64,000 bases of DNA from Brenneria populi (GCF_036016195.1 NZ_JAYWTM010000007.1:248001-312000), one strand, 5' to 3'. Positions 51,845-60,548 are shown, numbered from the stretch's first letter. A program made the numbers and translations. The notes: generated from the letters alone by a model not told the origin.

Positions 51845-51878
51845 CCAACCGGTTACCGCCTTCTTGCACGCCGGTTGG
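51845..51878 (+). promoter_or_regulatory. SD-sequestering hairpin of the thiM expression platform
   Basis: CCAACCGG (51845-51852) pairs perfectly with CCGGTTGG (51871-51878), whose end overlaps the SD (GGGGG) of thiM. In the intact switch this kind of hairpin reports TPP. Without the aptamer it may permanently dampen thiM translation. Confidence 0.7.
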
Positions 51879-51885
51879 GGGAATG

Positions 51886-52680
51886 ATGAACACTCGACCT
51901 GTCGATTTACCGGCTGCCCGCGCGGCGGCGTCTCTAACGCAGTTTCATGCGTTGTCTCCTTTAGTTCACTGTCTGACCAACGACGTGGTGCAATCGTTCA
52001 CCGCCAACGTGTTGCTGGCGCTCAACGCATCGCCGGCGATGGTGGTGGATCCAGAGGAGGCCGCGCAGTTCAGCGCACTGGCCGACGCGCTGTTGATCAA
52101 TGTCGGCACACTGGAGCGCCACCGCGCCGACGCCATGCTGGCGGCCGTGCGCGCCGCCAACCAGGCGGGCACGCCCTGGACGCTTGACCCGGTGGCGGTC
52201 GGCGGGCTGACGTTCCGTAGCGGATTCGCCCGCGAACTGCTGCAATTAAAGCCGGCCGCCATCCGGGGAAATGCGTCGGAGATCATGGCGCTGGCCGGGA
52301 TGAACGCGCAGGGGCGCGGGGTGGATAGCGCCAACGACTCATTGAGCGCGCTGCCCGCCGCCCGCGAGCTGGCCCTGCGCTTCTGCACGGTGGTGGCGGT
52401 GACGGGCGCGGTGGATTATGTGACGGACGGCGCTCATGACTGGGCGGTAAGCGGCGGGGATAAAATTATGACCCGCGTAGTGGGAACCGGCTGCGCGCTA
52501 TCCGCCGTAGTCGCCGCTTTCTGTGCGCTGGAGGGCGATCGTTTGCAGCACGTGGCGACGGCCTGCTATGTGATGGCGCTGGCGGGAAAGCAGGCCGCCG
52601 CACAGTCGCAGGGGCCGGGCAGTTTTATTCCCGCCTTTCTTGACCGTCTTTATGGCCTGCGGGCGGAGGATCTGGCATGA
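51886..52680 (+). CDS. thiM: Hydroxyethylthiazole kinase
   Basis: 264 residues from ATG 51886 (GGGGG SD at 5 nt; ATG 51883 is adjacent). Phosphorylates 4-methyl-5-hydroxyethylthiazole for thiamine salvage. PLVHCLTNDVVQSFTANVLL, GTPWTLDPVAVG, AIRGNASEIMALAG and the GGDKIMTRVVGTGCALSAVV anion hole with catalytic Cys are all present. It has lost its native promoter and riboswitch 5' part to the element, so its expression now depends on the element's right end. Confidence 0.95.
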   Translation: MNTRPVDLPAARAAASLTQFHALSPLVHCLTNDVVQSFTANVLLALNASPAMVVDPEEAAQFSALADALLINVGTLERHRADAMLAAVRAANQAGTPWTLDPVAVGGLTFRSGFARELLQLKPAAIRGNASEIMALAGMNAQGRGVDSANDSLSALPAARELALRFCTVVAVTGAVDYVTDGAHDWAVSGGDKIMTRVVGTGCALSAVVAAFCALEGDRLQHVATACYVMALAGKQAAAQSQGPGSFIPAFLDRLYGLRAEDLA

Positions 52681-52717
52681 AACAGCGTATTGAGGATCTG
52701 GCATGAAACAGCGTATT
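52666..52717 (+). repeat. Exact 26-bp tandem duplication at the thiM-thiD junction
   Basis: GAGGATCTGGCATGAAACAG plus CGTATT occurs twice back to back (52666-52691, 52692-52717). The first copy keeps the ATGA overlap of thiM stop and former thiD start; the second copy provides the present thiD start. In between, a 9-residue frame MKQRIEDLA is formed. Confidence 0.95.
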
Positions 52718-53509
52718 AATGCGTTAACCATCGCCGGCACCGACCCCAGCGGCGGGGCCGGGATCCAGGCAGATTTGAAAACGTTTTCCGCGCTGGGGGC
52801 TTACGGCGCCTCGGTGATTACCGCGCTGGTGGCGCAAAATACCCGCGGCGTTCAGTCCGTCTACCGAATTGAGCCGGCGTTTGTGGCGGCCCAGCTTGAT
52901 TCCGTGCTGAGCGACGTGCGTATCGACAGCGCCAAAATCGGCATGTTGGCGCAGGCCGAAATCGTCGAGACGGTGGCCGAGCGTTTGCGTCACTATGCTA
53001 TCCCTTACGTGGTGCTGGATACGGTTATGCTGGCGAAAAGCGGCGATCCGTTGCTGTCGAGCGATGCCGTGGCGTCGATTCGCCATTTACTGCTGCCGCA
53101 TGTCTCGCTGATTACCCCTAATTTACCGGAAGCGGCCGCCTTGCTTGGTTGTCCGCCGGCCGAAAACGAACCAGAGATGCGCGAGCAGGGAGAGGCGCTG
53201 CTGGCTTTGGGATGCCGGGCGGTGTTGATGAAAGGCGGGCATTTAAGCGAGGATGAGAGCCCCGACTGGCTGTTCAGCAAGAACGCTCGGCCGCTGCGTT
53301 TCACCGCGCCACGCGTCGACACCCGGCATACTCACGGCACCGGGTGTACCCTGTCCGCCGCGCTGGCGGCGCTGCGTCCGCGCCATGCCGACTGGGCGTC
53401 GACGGTCGCGGCGGCGAAACATTATCTGCAACAGGCGCTTGAGCAGGCCGATTCGCTGGAAGTGGGGCAGGGGATAGGCCCGGTGCATCATTTTCATGCC
53501 TGGTGGTGA
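52703..53509 (+). CDS. thiD: Hydroxymethylpyrimidine/phosphomethylpyrimidine kinase
   Basis: 268 residues, PfkB-like. Phosphorylates HMP and HMP-P for thiamine pyrophosphate synthesis. ALTIAGTDPSGGAGIQADLK, GAYGASVITALVAQNT, LLPHVSLITPNLPEAAAL, RAVLMKGGH and THGTGCTLSAALAA with the catalytic Cys. The start is set by the second copy of the 26-bp duplication, and translation is no longer overlapped with thiM (22 nt gap). Confidence 0.95.
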   Translation: MKQRINALTIAGTDPSGGAGIQADLKTFSALGAYGASVITALVAQNTRGVQSVYRIEPAFVAAQLDSVLSDVRIDSAKIGMLAQAEIVETVAERLRHYAIPYVVLDTVMLAKSGDPLLSSDAVASIRHLLLPHVSLITPNLPEAAALLGCPPAENEPEMREQGEALLALGCRAVLMKGGHLSEDESPDWLFSKNARPLRFTAPRVDTRHTHGTGCTLSAALAALRPRHADWASTVAAAKHYLQQALEQADSLEVGQGIGPVHHFHAWW

Positions 53510-53596
53510 TTCTACGTCAGGGGAGATGAAATGCGCGCGGCGCTATGCGGCTGTCCGGCGCGCGCATCGCGGCGCGGCCGGACAATTTCCGGCGGG

Positions 53597-54646
53597 TTAC
53601 GCGATGGTTACGCTCTTATCGAGATAGGTATCCTGTACGGCGTTGATCAGCGCCACGCCCTCTTTCATGGATTTTTTGAACGCCTTGCGGCCGAGGATCA
53701 GTCCCATGCCGCCCGCGCGTTTGTTGATCACCGCGGTCCGCACGGACTCCTGCAGATCGTTATCGCCGGCGGCGCCGCCGGAGTTGATCAGCCCGGCCCG
53801 TCCCATGTAGCAGTTGGCCAACTGATAGCGCACCAGATCGATCGGGTGTTCGGTGGTGAGTCGGTCGTAGACGCGATCGTCGGTATAGCCGAATTTAATG
53901 GCGCGGTAGCCGCCGTTGTTTTCCGCCATTTTCTGCTTCACGATATCGGCGCCGATGGTGGCGGCGATATGGTTGGCCTGGCCGGTAAGATCGGCGCTGG
54001 CGTGGTAATCGACCCCGTCTTTTTTGAAGGCCGGATTGCGCAGATAGGCCCAGAGTACGGTGACCAGGCCCAGTTCGTGCGCGCGTTCGAAGGCGCTTGA
54101 GATCTCTTCAATCTGGCGGCGCGACTGCTCCGAGCCAAAGTAGATGGTGGCGCCCACGGCGACCGCCCCCAGATTAAACGCCTGCTCGACGCTGGCGTAC
54201 AGCGTCTGGTCGTACTGGGTCGGGTAGCTCAGGGTTTCATTGTGATTGAGTTTGACCAGGAACGGGATCTTATGCGCATAGCGGCGCGAAACCGCGGCCA
54301 GCACGCCGTAGGTGGAGGCCACGCAATTGCAGCCCGCTTCTATCGCCAGCTCAACGATATTTTTCGGGTCGAAGTAGAGCGGGTTGGCGGCGAAGGAGGC
54401 GCCGGCGGAGTGTTCCACGCCCTGATCGACCGGCAGGATGGAGAGGTATCCGGTGCCGGCCAGGCGGCCGTGGTTGAACAAGGTCTGCATCGAACGCAGC
54501 ACGCCGTTGGGGCGGTTATTATCGAGCATAACCCGATCGACGAAGTCGGCGCCCGGCAGGTAGAGGTTTTCCGCAGGGATGGTGGTACAGCGGTGTTGCA
54601 GCAGATCTTCCGCTTCCTTACCTAATAACTGTGCAATATCAGTCAT
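53597..54646 (-). CDS. fbaB: Class I fructose-bisphosphate aldolase (DhnA type)
   Basis: 349 residues, agreeing with E. coli FbaB. Cleaves fructose 1,6-bisphosphate through a Schiff base. GYLSILPVDQGVEHSAGASF, FLVKLNHNETLSYPTQYDQ, GAVAVGATIYFGSEQSRRQ, and the phosphate-binding RAGLINSGGAAGDNDLQ. RBS AGGAG. Part of the conserved backbone near thiMD and yegS. Confidence 0.95.
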   Translation of the reverse strand: MTDIAQLLGKEAEDLLQHRCTTIPAENLYLPGADFVDRVMLDNNRPNGVLRSMQTLFNHGRLAGTGYLSILPVDQGVEHSAGASFAANPLYFDPKNIVELAIEAGCNCVASTYGVLAAVSRRYAHKIPFLVKLNHNETLSYPTQYDQTLYASVEQAFNLGAVAVGATIYFGSEQSRRQIEEISSAFERAHELGLVTVLWAYLRNPAFKKDGVDYHASADLTGQANHIAATIGADIVKQKMAENNGGYRAIKFGYTDDRVYDRLTTEHPIDLVRYQLANCYMGRAGLINSGGAAGDNDLQESVRTAVINKRAGGMGLILGRKAFKKSMKEGVALINAVQDTYLDKSVTIA

Positions 54647-54971
54647 GGTTAACTCCTGGTTTGGCTTTTCTTTATCGCCGTCTCAGGTGATTGCGCTTGT
54701 TATGCTGGGTAAAAGACCCGTTAGTTATAAGTCCTACATCTTGTCCCAGGATGACTGGTGCAAAACGGTTACGGCGTAATGAAAAGCGACGGTTGACGTC
54801 TGGTAAAAGCAGGAACGGTACATCCTGACTTTTAACAGAAACCATAGTTGCGATCGCCGATAATTGCCATGATACGCGGCAAATTTCGCGCGGCGTTTCC
54901 CCTGCTGGCGGCGCAGGGGAAATACAACCTTCGTCAACAGCGGAAAAAACGGGGCGAGCCGCGAGTGCGGG

Positions 54972-55076
54972 TCACTTAAGCCGGTTTTTAGGGGAAAAAC
55001 CGGGGGAGGTTCCCGTAGGGACGCCTCACCCCGGTGGTCGCCCCGTGCATCTCAATGCTTAAACGATCGGCATTAA
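54972..55076. repeat. 105-bp dispersed repeat, copy 1
   Basis: From TCACTTAAGCCGG to CGGCATTAA; identical to 59,972-60,076 except for about eight bases. The ends resemble each other as inverted repeats (TTAAGCCG / CGGCATTAA), so it may be a small non-autonomous element. It lies within the 549-nt gap between fbaB and psiE, about 120 bp before psiE; I see no gene in the rest of that gap. Confidence 0.8.
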
Positions 55077-55195
55077 GCGAACCGCTTTTTTAGCGGTAAT
55101 TTTGCTTATAAATAAGCATCTTGTTTCCCTGATGAAAGATAAGGGTGTTAACCTGATGAGAGGAAGCGGCGCAATGATTGATGTAAGGAGTAAGC

Positions 55196-55603
55196 ATGAC
55201 GGCTTCAAAACGCGGGATAATGGTTTCCAAGGGATTGCAGACGATACTCAATATCGGTCTGCTGATATTGGCTATTATTCTGGTGATTTTTTTGGGGAAA
55301 GAGACCTACCATCTGGCGCAGGTATTATTGATTGCCAATGAGAAAGATTCTTCCTATCAGTTAATTGAAAGTATTGTGATCTACTTTTTGTATTTTGAAT
55401 TTATCGCGCTGATCGTGAAGTATTTCCAGTCGGGATACCATTTTCCGCTGCGCTATTTCGTGTATATCGGCATCACGGCGATTATCCGGCTGATTATCGT
55501 CGACCACAAAAATCCGATCGATACGCTGATTTACGCCGCCGCCATTTTGCTGCTGGTGATTACGCTCTATCTAGCGAACAGCAACCGCCTCAAGCGCGAG
55601 TGA
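55196..55603 (+). CDS. psiE: Phosphate-starvation-inducible membrane protein PsiE
   Basis: 135 residues with four membrane helices (LNIGLLILAIILVIFLGK, LIESIVIYFLYFEFIALIV, LRYFVYIGITAIIRLIIVD, LIYAAAILLLVITLYLA). The HFPLRYFVYIGITAIIRLII segment is characteristic of PsiE. AAGGAGTAAGC precedes the ATG. Function in phosphate starvation is known only at the level of induction. Confidence 0.9.
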   Translation: MTASKRGIMVSKGLQTILNIGLLILAIILVIFLGKETYHLAQVLLIANEKDSSYQLIESIVIYFLYFEFIALIVKYFQSGYHFPLRYFVYIGITAIIRLIIVDHKNPIDTLIYAAAILLLVITLYLANSNRLKRE

Positions 55604-55608
55604 CTCGG

Positions 55609-55641
55609 CGGCCGCGTCCTGACGGCGGACGCGGCCGTTTT
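55609..55641 (+). terminator. Terminator after psiE
   Basis: CGGCCGCGTCC and GGACGCGGCCG pair over 11 bp, followed by TTTT. Symmetric enough to serve yegS on the other strand. Confidence 0.8.
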
Positions 55642-55647
55642 GCGCGG

Positions 55648-56547
55648 CTAGCCGAGCAATGGGCACTGCGGCGGCAGGCGGCAGCGAATAGCCCCCGGCA
55701 TCACCTCGATGCGCAGGCGGTTGGCTTTAAACGGCTCGCCGTCCAGATTAAAGGTCATCTCGTTCGGCGCGGTAATCTCCAGCCAGGGCTGGGAGGCCGA
55801 AATCATATTGGGGTTTTCCGCGCCGGTGAACCAGGCCTGTAGCATATTGGGCAGCGGCGCTTGCGCCGACAGGATGCTCAGCGCCAATTGACCGTCGTTC
55901 ACCAGCGCATTCGGACAAAGCTGCTGACCGCCGCCGGCCTGGCGGCCGTTGCCGATGGCGACGACCCAGGTATCCCCCGACCAGTTAAAATCCGGTCCGC
56001 GGATTTCGCAGCGTTCGGACTGCAGCATATCCATGCGCAGCAGCGCGTTCAGCACATAGGATGCGCCGCCCAGCGCGGCTTTCATTTTCGCTGGCGTTTC
56101 CGTGGTTATGCGGGTGGCGAAACCGCCGGTCGCCATATTGATGAAATAGTGCTCGTTATTCACTTTGGCGACATCGATGGCGGTCGCTCGCCCCTTGATC
56201 GCCAGCGTCAGCGCGTTATGCACATCGACAGGGATCTGGCAACCGGTGGCGAAATCATTGGCGGTTCCCAGCGGAATGATGCCCATGCTGGGGCGTACCG
56301 CTTCCGCCTGTTCCGCCAGCGCGCCGGCGACCTCATTAACCGTGCCGTCTCCTCCCGCGGCGATGACATTATCGGCTTTCAGCCGGACGGCTTCTTCCAC
56401 GTAGCGGCGCGCATCGCCTGATTCCCAGGTCACTCTGACATGCAGGGTGTTTCCCTCCTTACGCTGCTCGCCAATGGCCTGGCGCAGCAGATCGTTATCG
56501 CTGTTTTTCCCGTTTAGAATGAGCAGAGTGGCGGAGGATTGAGCCAT
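55648..56547 (-). CDS. yegS: Lipid kinase YegS
   Basis: 299 residues from ATG 56547 (GGAGAACGTC upstream). Diacylglycerol-kinase-like fold: NVIAAGGDGTVNEVAGALAE nucleotide site, IIPLGTANDFATG, and C-terminal EMTFNLDGEPFKANRLRIEV. In E. coli YegS phosphorylates phosphatidylglycerol in vitro. Conserved backbone gene next to cyaR and trhP. Confidence 0.93.
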   Translation of the reverse strand: MAQSSATLLILNGKNSDNDLLRQAIGEQRKEGNTLHVRVTWESGDARRYVEEAVRLKADNVIAAGGDGTVNEVAGALAEQAEAVRPSMGIIPLGTANDFATGCQIPVDVHNALTLAIKGRATAIDVAKVNNEHYFINMATGGFATRITTETPAKMKAALGGASYVLNALLRMDMLQSERCEIRGPDFNWSGDTWVVAIGNGRQAGGGQQLCPNALVNDGQLALSILSAQAPLPNMLQAWFTGAENPNMISASQPWLEITAPNEMTFNLDGEPFKANRLRIEVMPGAIRCRLPPQCPLLG

Positions 56548-56780
56548 GACGTTCTCCAATTCGGTATCGCAAAATAAGTCAATCTTATGGCGAATCCGCT
56601 GCGGCAGGCGAGAAATCGCGCTCGCGCGCAAAAAACACCGGGCGCACCGCCGTCTGCCGTCGGGACTCGCCCTCTAATAATAGCCAGTAAATACAGTTAG
56701 TCAGCAAAAACGAAGGCTGAAACCGGAAGATACGCTGAATGCCTGCGGCCGGCGCATGATGCGGCACGATGGGTGCCTGA

Positions 56781-56875
56781 AAAAGAAAAAGCCAGCTCAA
56801 GGGAGATTGAGCTGGCCAAGGAGGTGGTTCCTAGTAGTATCACTACGCTTATTTTTCGTTCTATATTTTCTCAGC
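56781..56875 (-). ncRNA. cyaR: CyaR small RNA
   Basis: Reverse strand, starts near 56,875 with GCTGA. AGGAACCACCTCCTTGGCC is nearly identical to the E. coli CyaR seed region (anti-SD), followed by the terminator hairpin GCCAGCTCAA-TCTCCC-TTGAGCTGGC and T-rich tail. CyaR is an Hfq-dependent sRNA that represses ompX, luxS, nadE and others under CRP control. Same place as in E. coli, between yegS and trhP here. Confidence 0.93.
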
Positions 56876-56908
56876 GACACAATAGTAACTATTAGGGCGA
56901 ATAATTGA

Positions 56909-56924
56909 TGTGATCTGATTCTAA
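56909..56924. promoter_or_regulatory. CRP site of cyaR, centred at about -41.5
   Basis: TGTGATCTGATTCTAA (forward strand) has one good CRP half-site and one weak one. From the predicted start at 56,875 its centre is at -41.5, the class II position. The -10 hexamer TACTAT lies at -12 to -7. Confidence 0.75.
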
Positions 56925-56939
56925 TATTTATCTATACCC

Positions 56940-56983
56940 GTCATACTTCAAGCCGCATATGCGTTGGCTTTATTACTCGCCCC
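56940..56983. repeat. Dispersed enterobacterial repeat, family A copy 2
   Basis: GTCATACTTCAAGC then GCGTTGGCTTTATTACTCG, matching 8,326-8,370. Only the first about 44 bp are shared. Located between cyaR and trhP. Confidence 0.6.
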
Positions 56984-57038
56984 GTCCGTGGGCTTGCCGC
57001 CGCGGGGACGCCGGCGTGAAGCCGGCGGCCGGGCCGCG

Positions 57039-58403
57039 CTATTTGGCGTTTGGATTGCGCGTGGTGGTGGCTTCCGGCAAATTACGCAGCAGCAGCGCGT
57101 ATTCCAGCTCAATCTCCTCCGGCACCGGCAGATAGACGATATGTCCGTTGCCCGGCGCGACGTCGGTCGCCTGTCCTTTGGCGTTTTGCATGGCTTCGAC
57201 GGTGAATTGAACGTTGCCTTTAGGGGTCATCATCTCCACGCTGTCGCCGCAGGAGAATTTGTTTTTCACCGCGACTTCCGCCAGCCCGTCGCGCCGAACG
57301 CCGGTGAACTCGCCGACAAACTGCTGGCGGTCGGAAACGGAATAGCCGTAGTCGTAGTTCTGGTAATCCTCATGCACGTGGCGGCGCAGGAAACCTTCGG
57401 TATAGCCGCGGTGTGCCAGGCCTTCCAGCGTCGCCAGCAGGGTCGGGTCGAAGGGTTTGCCGGCCGCGGCGTCGTCAATGGCGCGGCGGTAGACCTGGGC
57501 GGTGCGGGCGCAGTAGTAAAACGACTTGGTGCGCCCCTCGATTTTCAGCGAATGGACTTGCATCTGCGTCAACCGTTCCACGTGCTGGATGGCGCGCAGA
57601 TCGCGCGAGTTCATGATGTAGGTGCCGTGTTCGTCTTCAAAGGCGCTCATATATTCGCCGGGGCGCTGGCTCTCTTCCAGCATAAAGACTTTATCGGTCG
57701 GTTCGCCGATGCCCAGCGTCGGCTCGACGTTTTTCACCGCGATAGGCGGGTGTCGGTGGACGATATTACCGACCTCATCCTCTTTGCCTTCCTGGACCTT
57801 GTATTCCCAGCGGCAGGCGTTGGTGCAGGTGCCCTGATTGGGATCGCGCTTATTGATGTAGCCGGACAGCAGGCAGCGGCCGGAGTAGGCCATGCACAGC
57901 GCGCCGTGGACGAAGATCTCCAGCTCCATCTCCGGTACTTTGCCGCGGATTTCGGCGATCTCTTCCAGCGACAGCTCGCGGGAGAGAATCACGCGGCTCA
58001 GCCCCATCTGCTGCCAGAATTTCACCGTCGCCCAGTTGACCGCGTTGGCCTGAACGGACAGGTGAATCGGCATCTGCGGGAAGTTTTCCCGCACCAGCAT
58101 AATCAGTCCCGGATCGGACATGATCAGCGCGTCCGGCCCCATATCAATCACCGGCTGCAGGTCGCGCAGGAAGGTTTTCAGTTTGGCGTTATGCGGCGCG
58201 ATATTAACCACCACATAGAATTTCTTTCCCAGCGCGTGGGTTTCATTGATGGCCTGCGCCAGCGTCTGGTGGTTGAATTCGTTATTACGCACCCGCAGGC
58301 TGTAGCGAGGCTGGCCGGCGTAAATCGCGTCCGCGCCGTAGGCGAAGGCGTAACGCATATTTTTCAGCGTCCCGGCCGGAGAAAGCAGTTCCGGTTTAAA
58401 CAT
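57039..58403 (-). CDS. trhP: tRNA U34 hydroxylase TrhP (YegQ), U32 family
   Basis: 454 residues (E. coli YegQ 453). PELLSPAGTLKNMRYAFAYG, YAGQPRYSLRVRNNEF, ELEIFVHGALCMAYSGRCLL and CTNACRW, with the Cys set expected for the iron-sulfur cluster of the family. TrhP forms ho5U34 in tRNAs with prephenate-dependent chemistry. Backbone gene, adjacent to cyaR. Confidence 0.95.
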   Translation of the reverse strand: MFKPELLSPAGTLKNMRYAFAYGADAIYAGQPRYSLRVRNNEFNHQTLAQAINETHALGKKFYVVVNIAPHNAKLKTFLRDLQPVIDMGPDALIMSDPGLIMLVRENFPQMPIHLSVQANAVNWATVKFWQQMGLSRVILSRELSLEEIAEIRGKVPEMELEIFVHGALCMAYSGRCLLSGYINKRDPNQGTCTNACRWEYKVQEGKEDEVGNIVHRHPPIAVKNVEPTLGIGEPTDKVFMLEESQRPGEYMSAFEDEHGTYIMNSRDLRAIQHVERLTQMQVHSLKIEGRTKSFYYCARTAQVYRRAIDDAAAGKPFDPTLLATLEGLAHRGYTEGFLRRHVHEDYQNYDYGYSVSDRQQFVGEFTGVRRDGLAEVAVKNKFSCGDSVEMMTPKGNVQFTVEAMQNAKGQATDVAPGNGHIVYLPVPEEIELEYALLLRNLPEATTTRNPNAK

Positions 58404-58609
58404 GATGTCTCTCGATTCTGATCACAAGTCAGGCTGCTCCCCGCAGGGGGCAGTAAAGGCGGGGATTCTAGCGCTTATCAATGAAAAAAGCAGCAGATGG
58501 CCCACAAAAAGTAGGCGTAAAGATCGCGCTGGCGGCGGCCCGCGGGCGCGTCATATTTAGCGCCGTCGGCGGCGCGATCGGTTCGGCTATGATACGATCG
58601 GCAAGGCAA

Positions 58610-59572
58610 TCAGCCCTTGAGCGCCGTCCGCGAGGCGCCCAGTCTTTCCCGGTCATGGGGGCGGGAGAAGTCGATCCGCGGGCCCGCCGGCACGATGCCG
58701 GTGGGGTTTAGCCACTTAATACCGTAATAACCGGCCTTAATCTGCGCGATATTGACGGTCTCTTTCACGCCCGGCCATTGGTACAGCTCGCGCAGATAGT
58801 TCGACAGGTTGGGGTAATCCTCGATACGGCGCAGATTGCATTTGAACGCGCCGTGATAGGCGACGTCGAAACGGGTCAGGGTGACGAACAGGCGCCAGTC
58901 GGCCTCGGTCAGCGTGCCGCCGGCAAGATAACGGTTCGCCGCCAGGTGCGCCTCAACCACGTCCAGCGTGGCAAACAGGGTCGCGACCGCCTGGTTATAG
59001 CTCTCCTGCGTTTTGGCGAAGCCGGTTTTATAGACGCCGTTGTTGATGCCGTGGTAGATAAGGTCATTCCAGCGGTCGATATCGTCGCGCAGCGCGGGCG
59101 GATAGAAATCGAGCCGGTTGTCGGTCAGCGGGTCAAAGCTATCGTTGAGGATACGGATGATATCCGCCGATTCGTTATTGACGATGTTCCCCTCCTGGCG
59201 GTCCCATAGGATCGGCACCGACACTTTTCCCGTATAGTTTTTATCGCTGGCGGTATACAGCTGGTGCAGAAAGCGGATAGGACCGACTTTTCCGCCGGCG
59301 TCCTGCGGCGCGCTGAATTCCCAGCCGTTGTCTCCGATATGGGGCTCGGCGATGGCGATCCGGATGATATTTTCCAATCCTTTCAGCTTGCGAAAAATTA
59401 ACGTGCGGGAGGCCCAGGGACAAAAGTAAGAGACAAAAAGCTGATAGCGGCCGGGCTCCGCGGCCACCTCGGTCTGGCGGAATAGCGTCTCCTGCCGGTG
59501 GAATGCGCCGTTCTTAATCTCTTCGGCGGCGACGTCGCCGTTAACCCATTTGCCATCCACTAAACCTGCCAT
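58610..59572 (-). CDS. Glutathionyl-hydroquinone reductase-like GST (YqjG/Ecm4 type)
   Basis: 320 residues. YQLFVSYFCPWASRTLIFRK holds the catalytic Cys of the Xi-class glutathione transferases, VPILWDRQEGNIVNNESADI the glutathione-binding cis-Pro and ES motif, and the helical C-terminal domain has RYLAGGTLTEADWRLFVTL. It reduces glutathionyl-hydroquinones. A duplicate ATG at the start leaves two choices; 59572 has better RBS spacing. Confidence 0.9.
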   Translation of the reverse strand: MAGLVDGKWVNGDVAAEEIKNGAFHRQETLFRQTEVAAEPGRYQLFVSYFCPWASRTLIFRKLKGLENIIRIAIAEPHIGDNGWEFSAPQDAGGKVGPIRFLHQLYTASDKNYTGKVSVPILWDRQEGNIVNNESADIIRILNDSFDPLTDNRLDFYPPALRDDIDRWNDLIYHGINNGVYKTGFAKTQESYNQAVATLFATLDVVEAHLAANRYLAGGTLTEADWRLFVTLTRFDVAYHGAFKCNLRRIEDYPNLSNYLRELYQWPGVKETVNIAQIKAGYYGIKWLNPTGIVPAGPRIDFSRPHDRERLGASRTALKG

Positions 59573-59971
59573 CATGCCTCGCTATAATTTGATGATAATT
59601 GCCGTTGGGGATAAGCCTATCAGCTTGAGACAAAGAGAAAATGATAAATATTTCACTAACTCGGACAGATTTTTTGACCGGGTCGGTCTGTCGCGGCGCA
59701 GGGAATGGTGGCCGTTGTCGGCATTTTCTCTATGTGTTTGGGCACAGCCGGCGCAGCCGTGACACGGTGAGCGCGAGCGCCGACGGCTCCTGGTTATTCA
59801 ACGGACGTTCGCAATATTCGCGGCTGAGATACAGGATCGCATCGTTGCCGTCAGGCTGATTGCCGACTGGCGCCACTTGATGGGAGCAACAATCTCGGCG
59901 TTCCGGCGCAATCGCGACATTATGGGTAGAAACACCTTGATGAAAAAGATATTCTCTGGAACTAATGCTGT

Positions 59972-60076
59972 TCACTTAAGCCGGTTTTTAGGGGAAACAC
60001 AGGGGGAGGTTCCCGTAGGGACGCCTCACCCCTGTGGTCGCCCCGTGTATCTCGATGCTTAAACGATCGGCATTAA
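59972..60076. repeat. 105-bp dispersed repeat, copy 2
   Basis: Same as 54,972-55,076 with about eight differences. It ends 37 bp before the PAAR gene start, so it probably lies within or next to that promoter. The rest of the gap 59,576-60,113 shows no gene I can support. Confidence 0.8.
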
Positions 60077-60113
60077 TTCTTTGGAACGGTCTATCATAGA
60101 GAAAGGATTTTTT

Positions 60114-60497
60114 ATGAGTCGCGCATTGGCCTGCCTTGGGGATAAAACCACCTACGGCCGTATCGTTTCCGCCTCCTCGTCATGGTTCGAAGGCAGTAAA
60201 GCCATTGCGCTGTCCGGGGATAAAGCCTGGTGCGGTAAATGCAAGGGGACGTTCCCGATCGTCGGCACGGCGGAAGGGTGGGGTGAAACGCAGCTTTTCG
60301 TCGCGACGGGCGACAGAGTGGCATGCGGTTGTCCCGGGCATGTCGTCTTTGGCTCGACGAGCCAGTACGTTCAGTCATTCTCCAGTTCAACGCCCTCACC
60401 ATCGCCGGCTGTTTCTGCCCCGCCTTACGCTTCGCTTTCCAGCCCGATAACGCCAATACACACTCGCGTATTCGCCAAATCCTGTCTGCGCGGGTAG
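60114..60497 (+). CDS. PAAR-domain N-terminal part of a T6SS effector, ended by in-frame TAG
   Basis: 127 residues before TAG at 60495-60497. PAAR domain at about 1-87 (RALACLGDKTTYGRIVSASS, SGDKAWCGKCKGTFPIVG, GDRVACGCPGHVVFGS) that sharpens the VgrG spike. The sequence continues in the same frame after TAG (CLRG-stop-GCNDAGKAREPHTNFAEM), which matches the usual CLRGEGC..DAG junction of PAAR toxins, so TAG replaces a Glu codon. AAGGA lies before the ATG. Confidence 0.85.
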   Translation: MSRALACLGDKTTYGRIVSASSSWFEGSKAIALSGDKAWCGKCKGTFPIVGTAEGWGETQLFVATGDRVACGCPGHVVFGSTSQYVQSFSSSTPSPSPAVSAPPYASLSSPITPIHTRVFAKSCLRG

Positions 60498-60548
60498 GGA
60501 TGCAATGACGCCGGGAAAGCGCGCGAGCCGCATACCAATTTTGCCGAG

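Noticed and set aside
56964..58421. 485-residue forward ORF opposite trhP
   Set aside because: Antisense shadow of a clear trhP gene; no RBS or recognisable domain.
59730..59975. 81-residue reverse-strand ORF between the GST and PAAR genes
   Set aside because: Some protein-like character but no RBS, family or start support; it could be a gene relic and I could not assign it.
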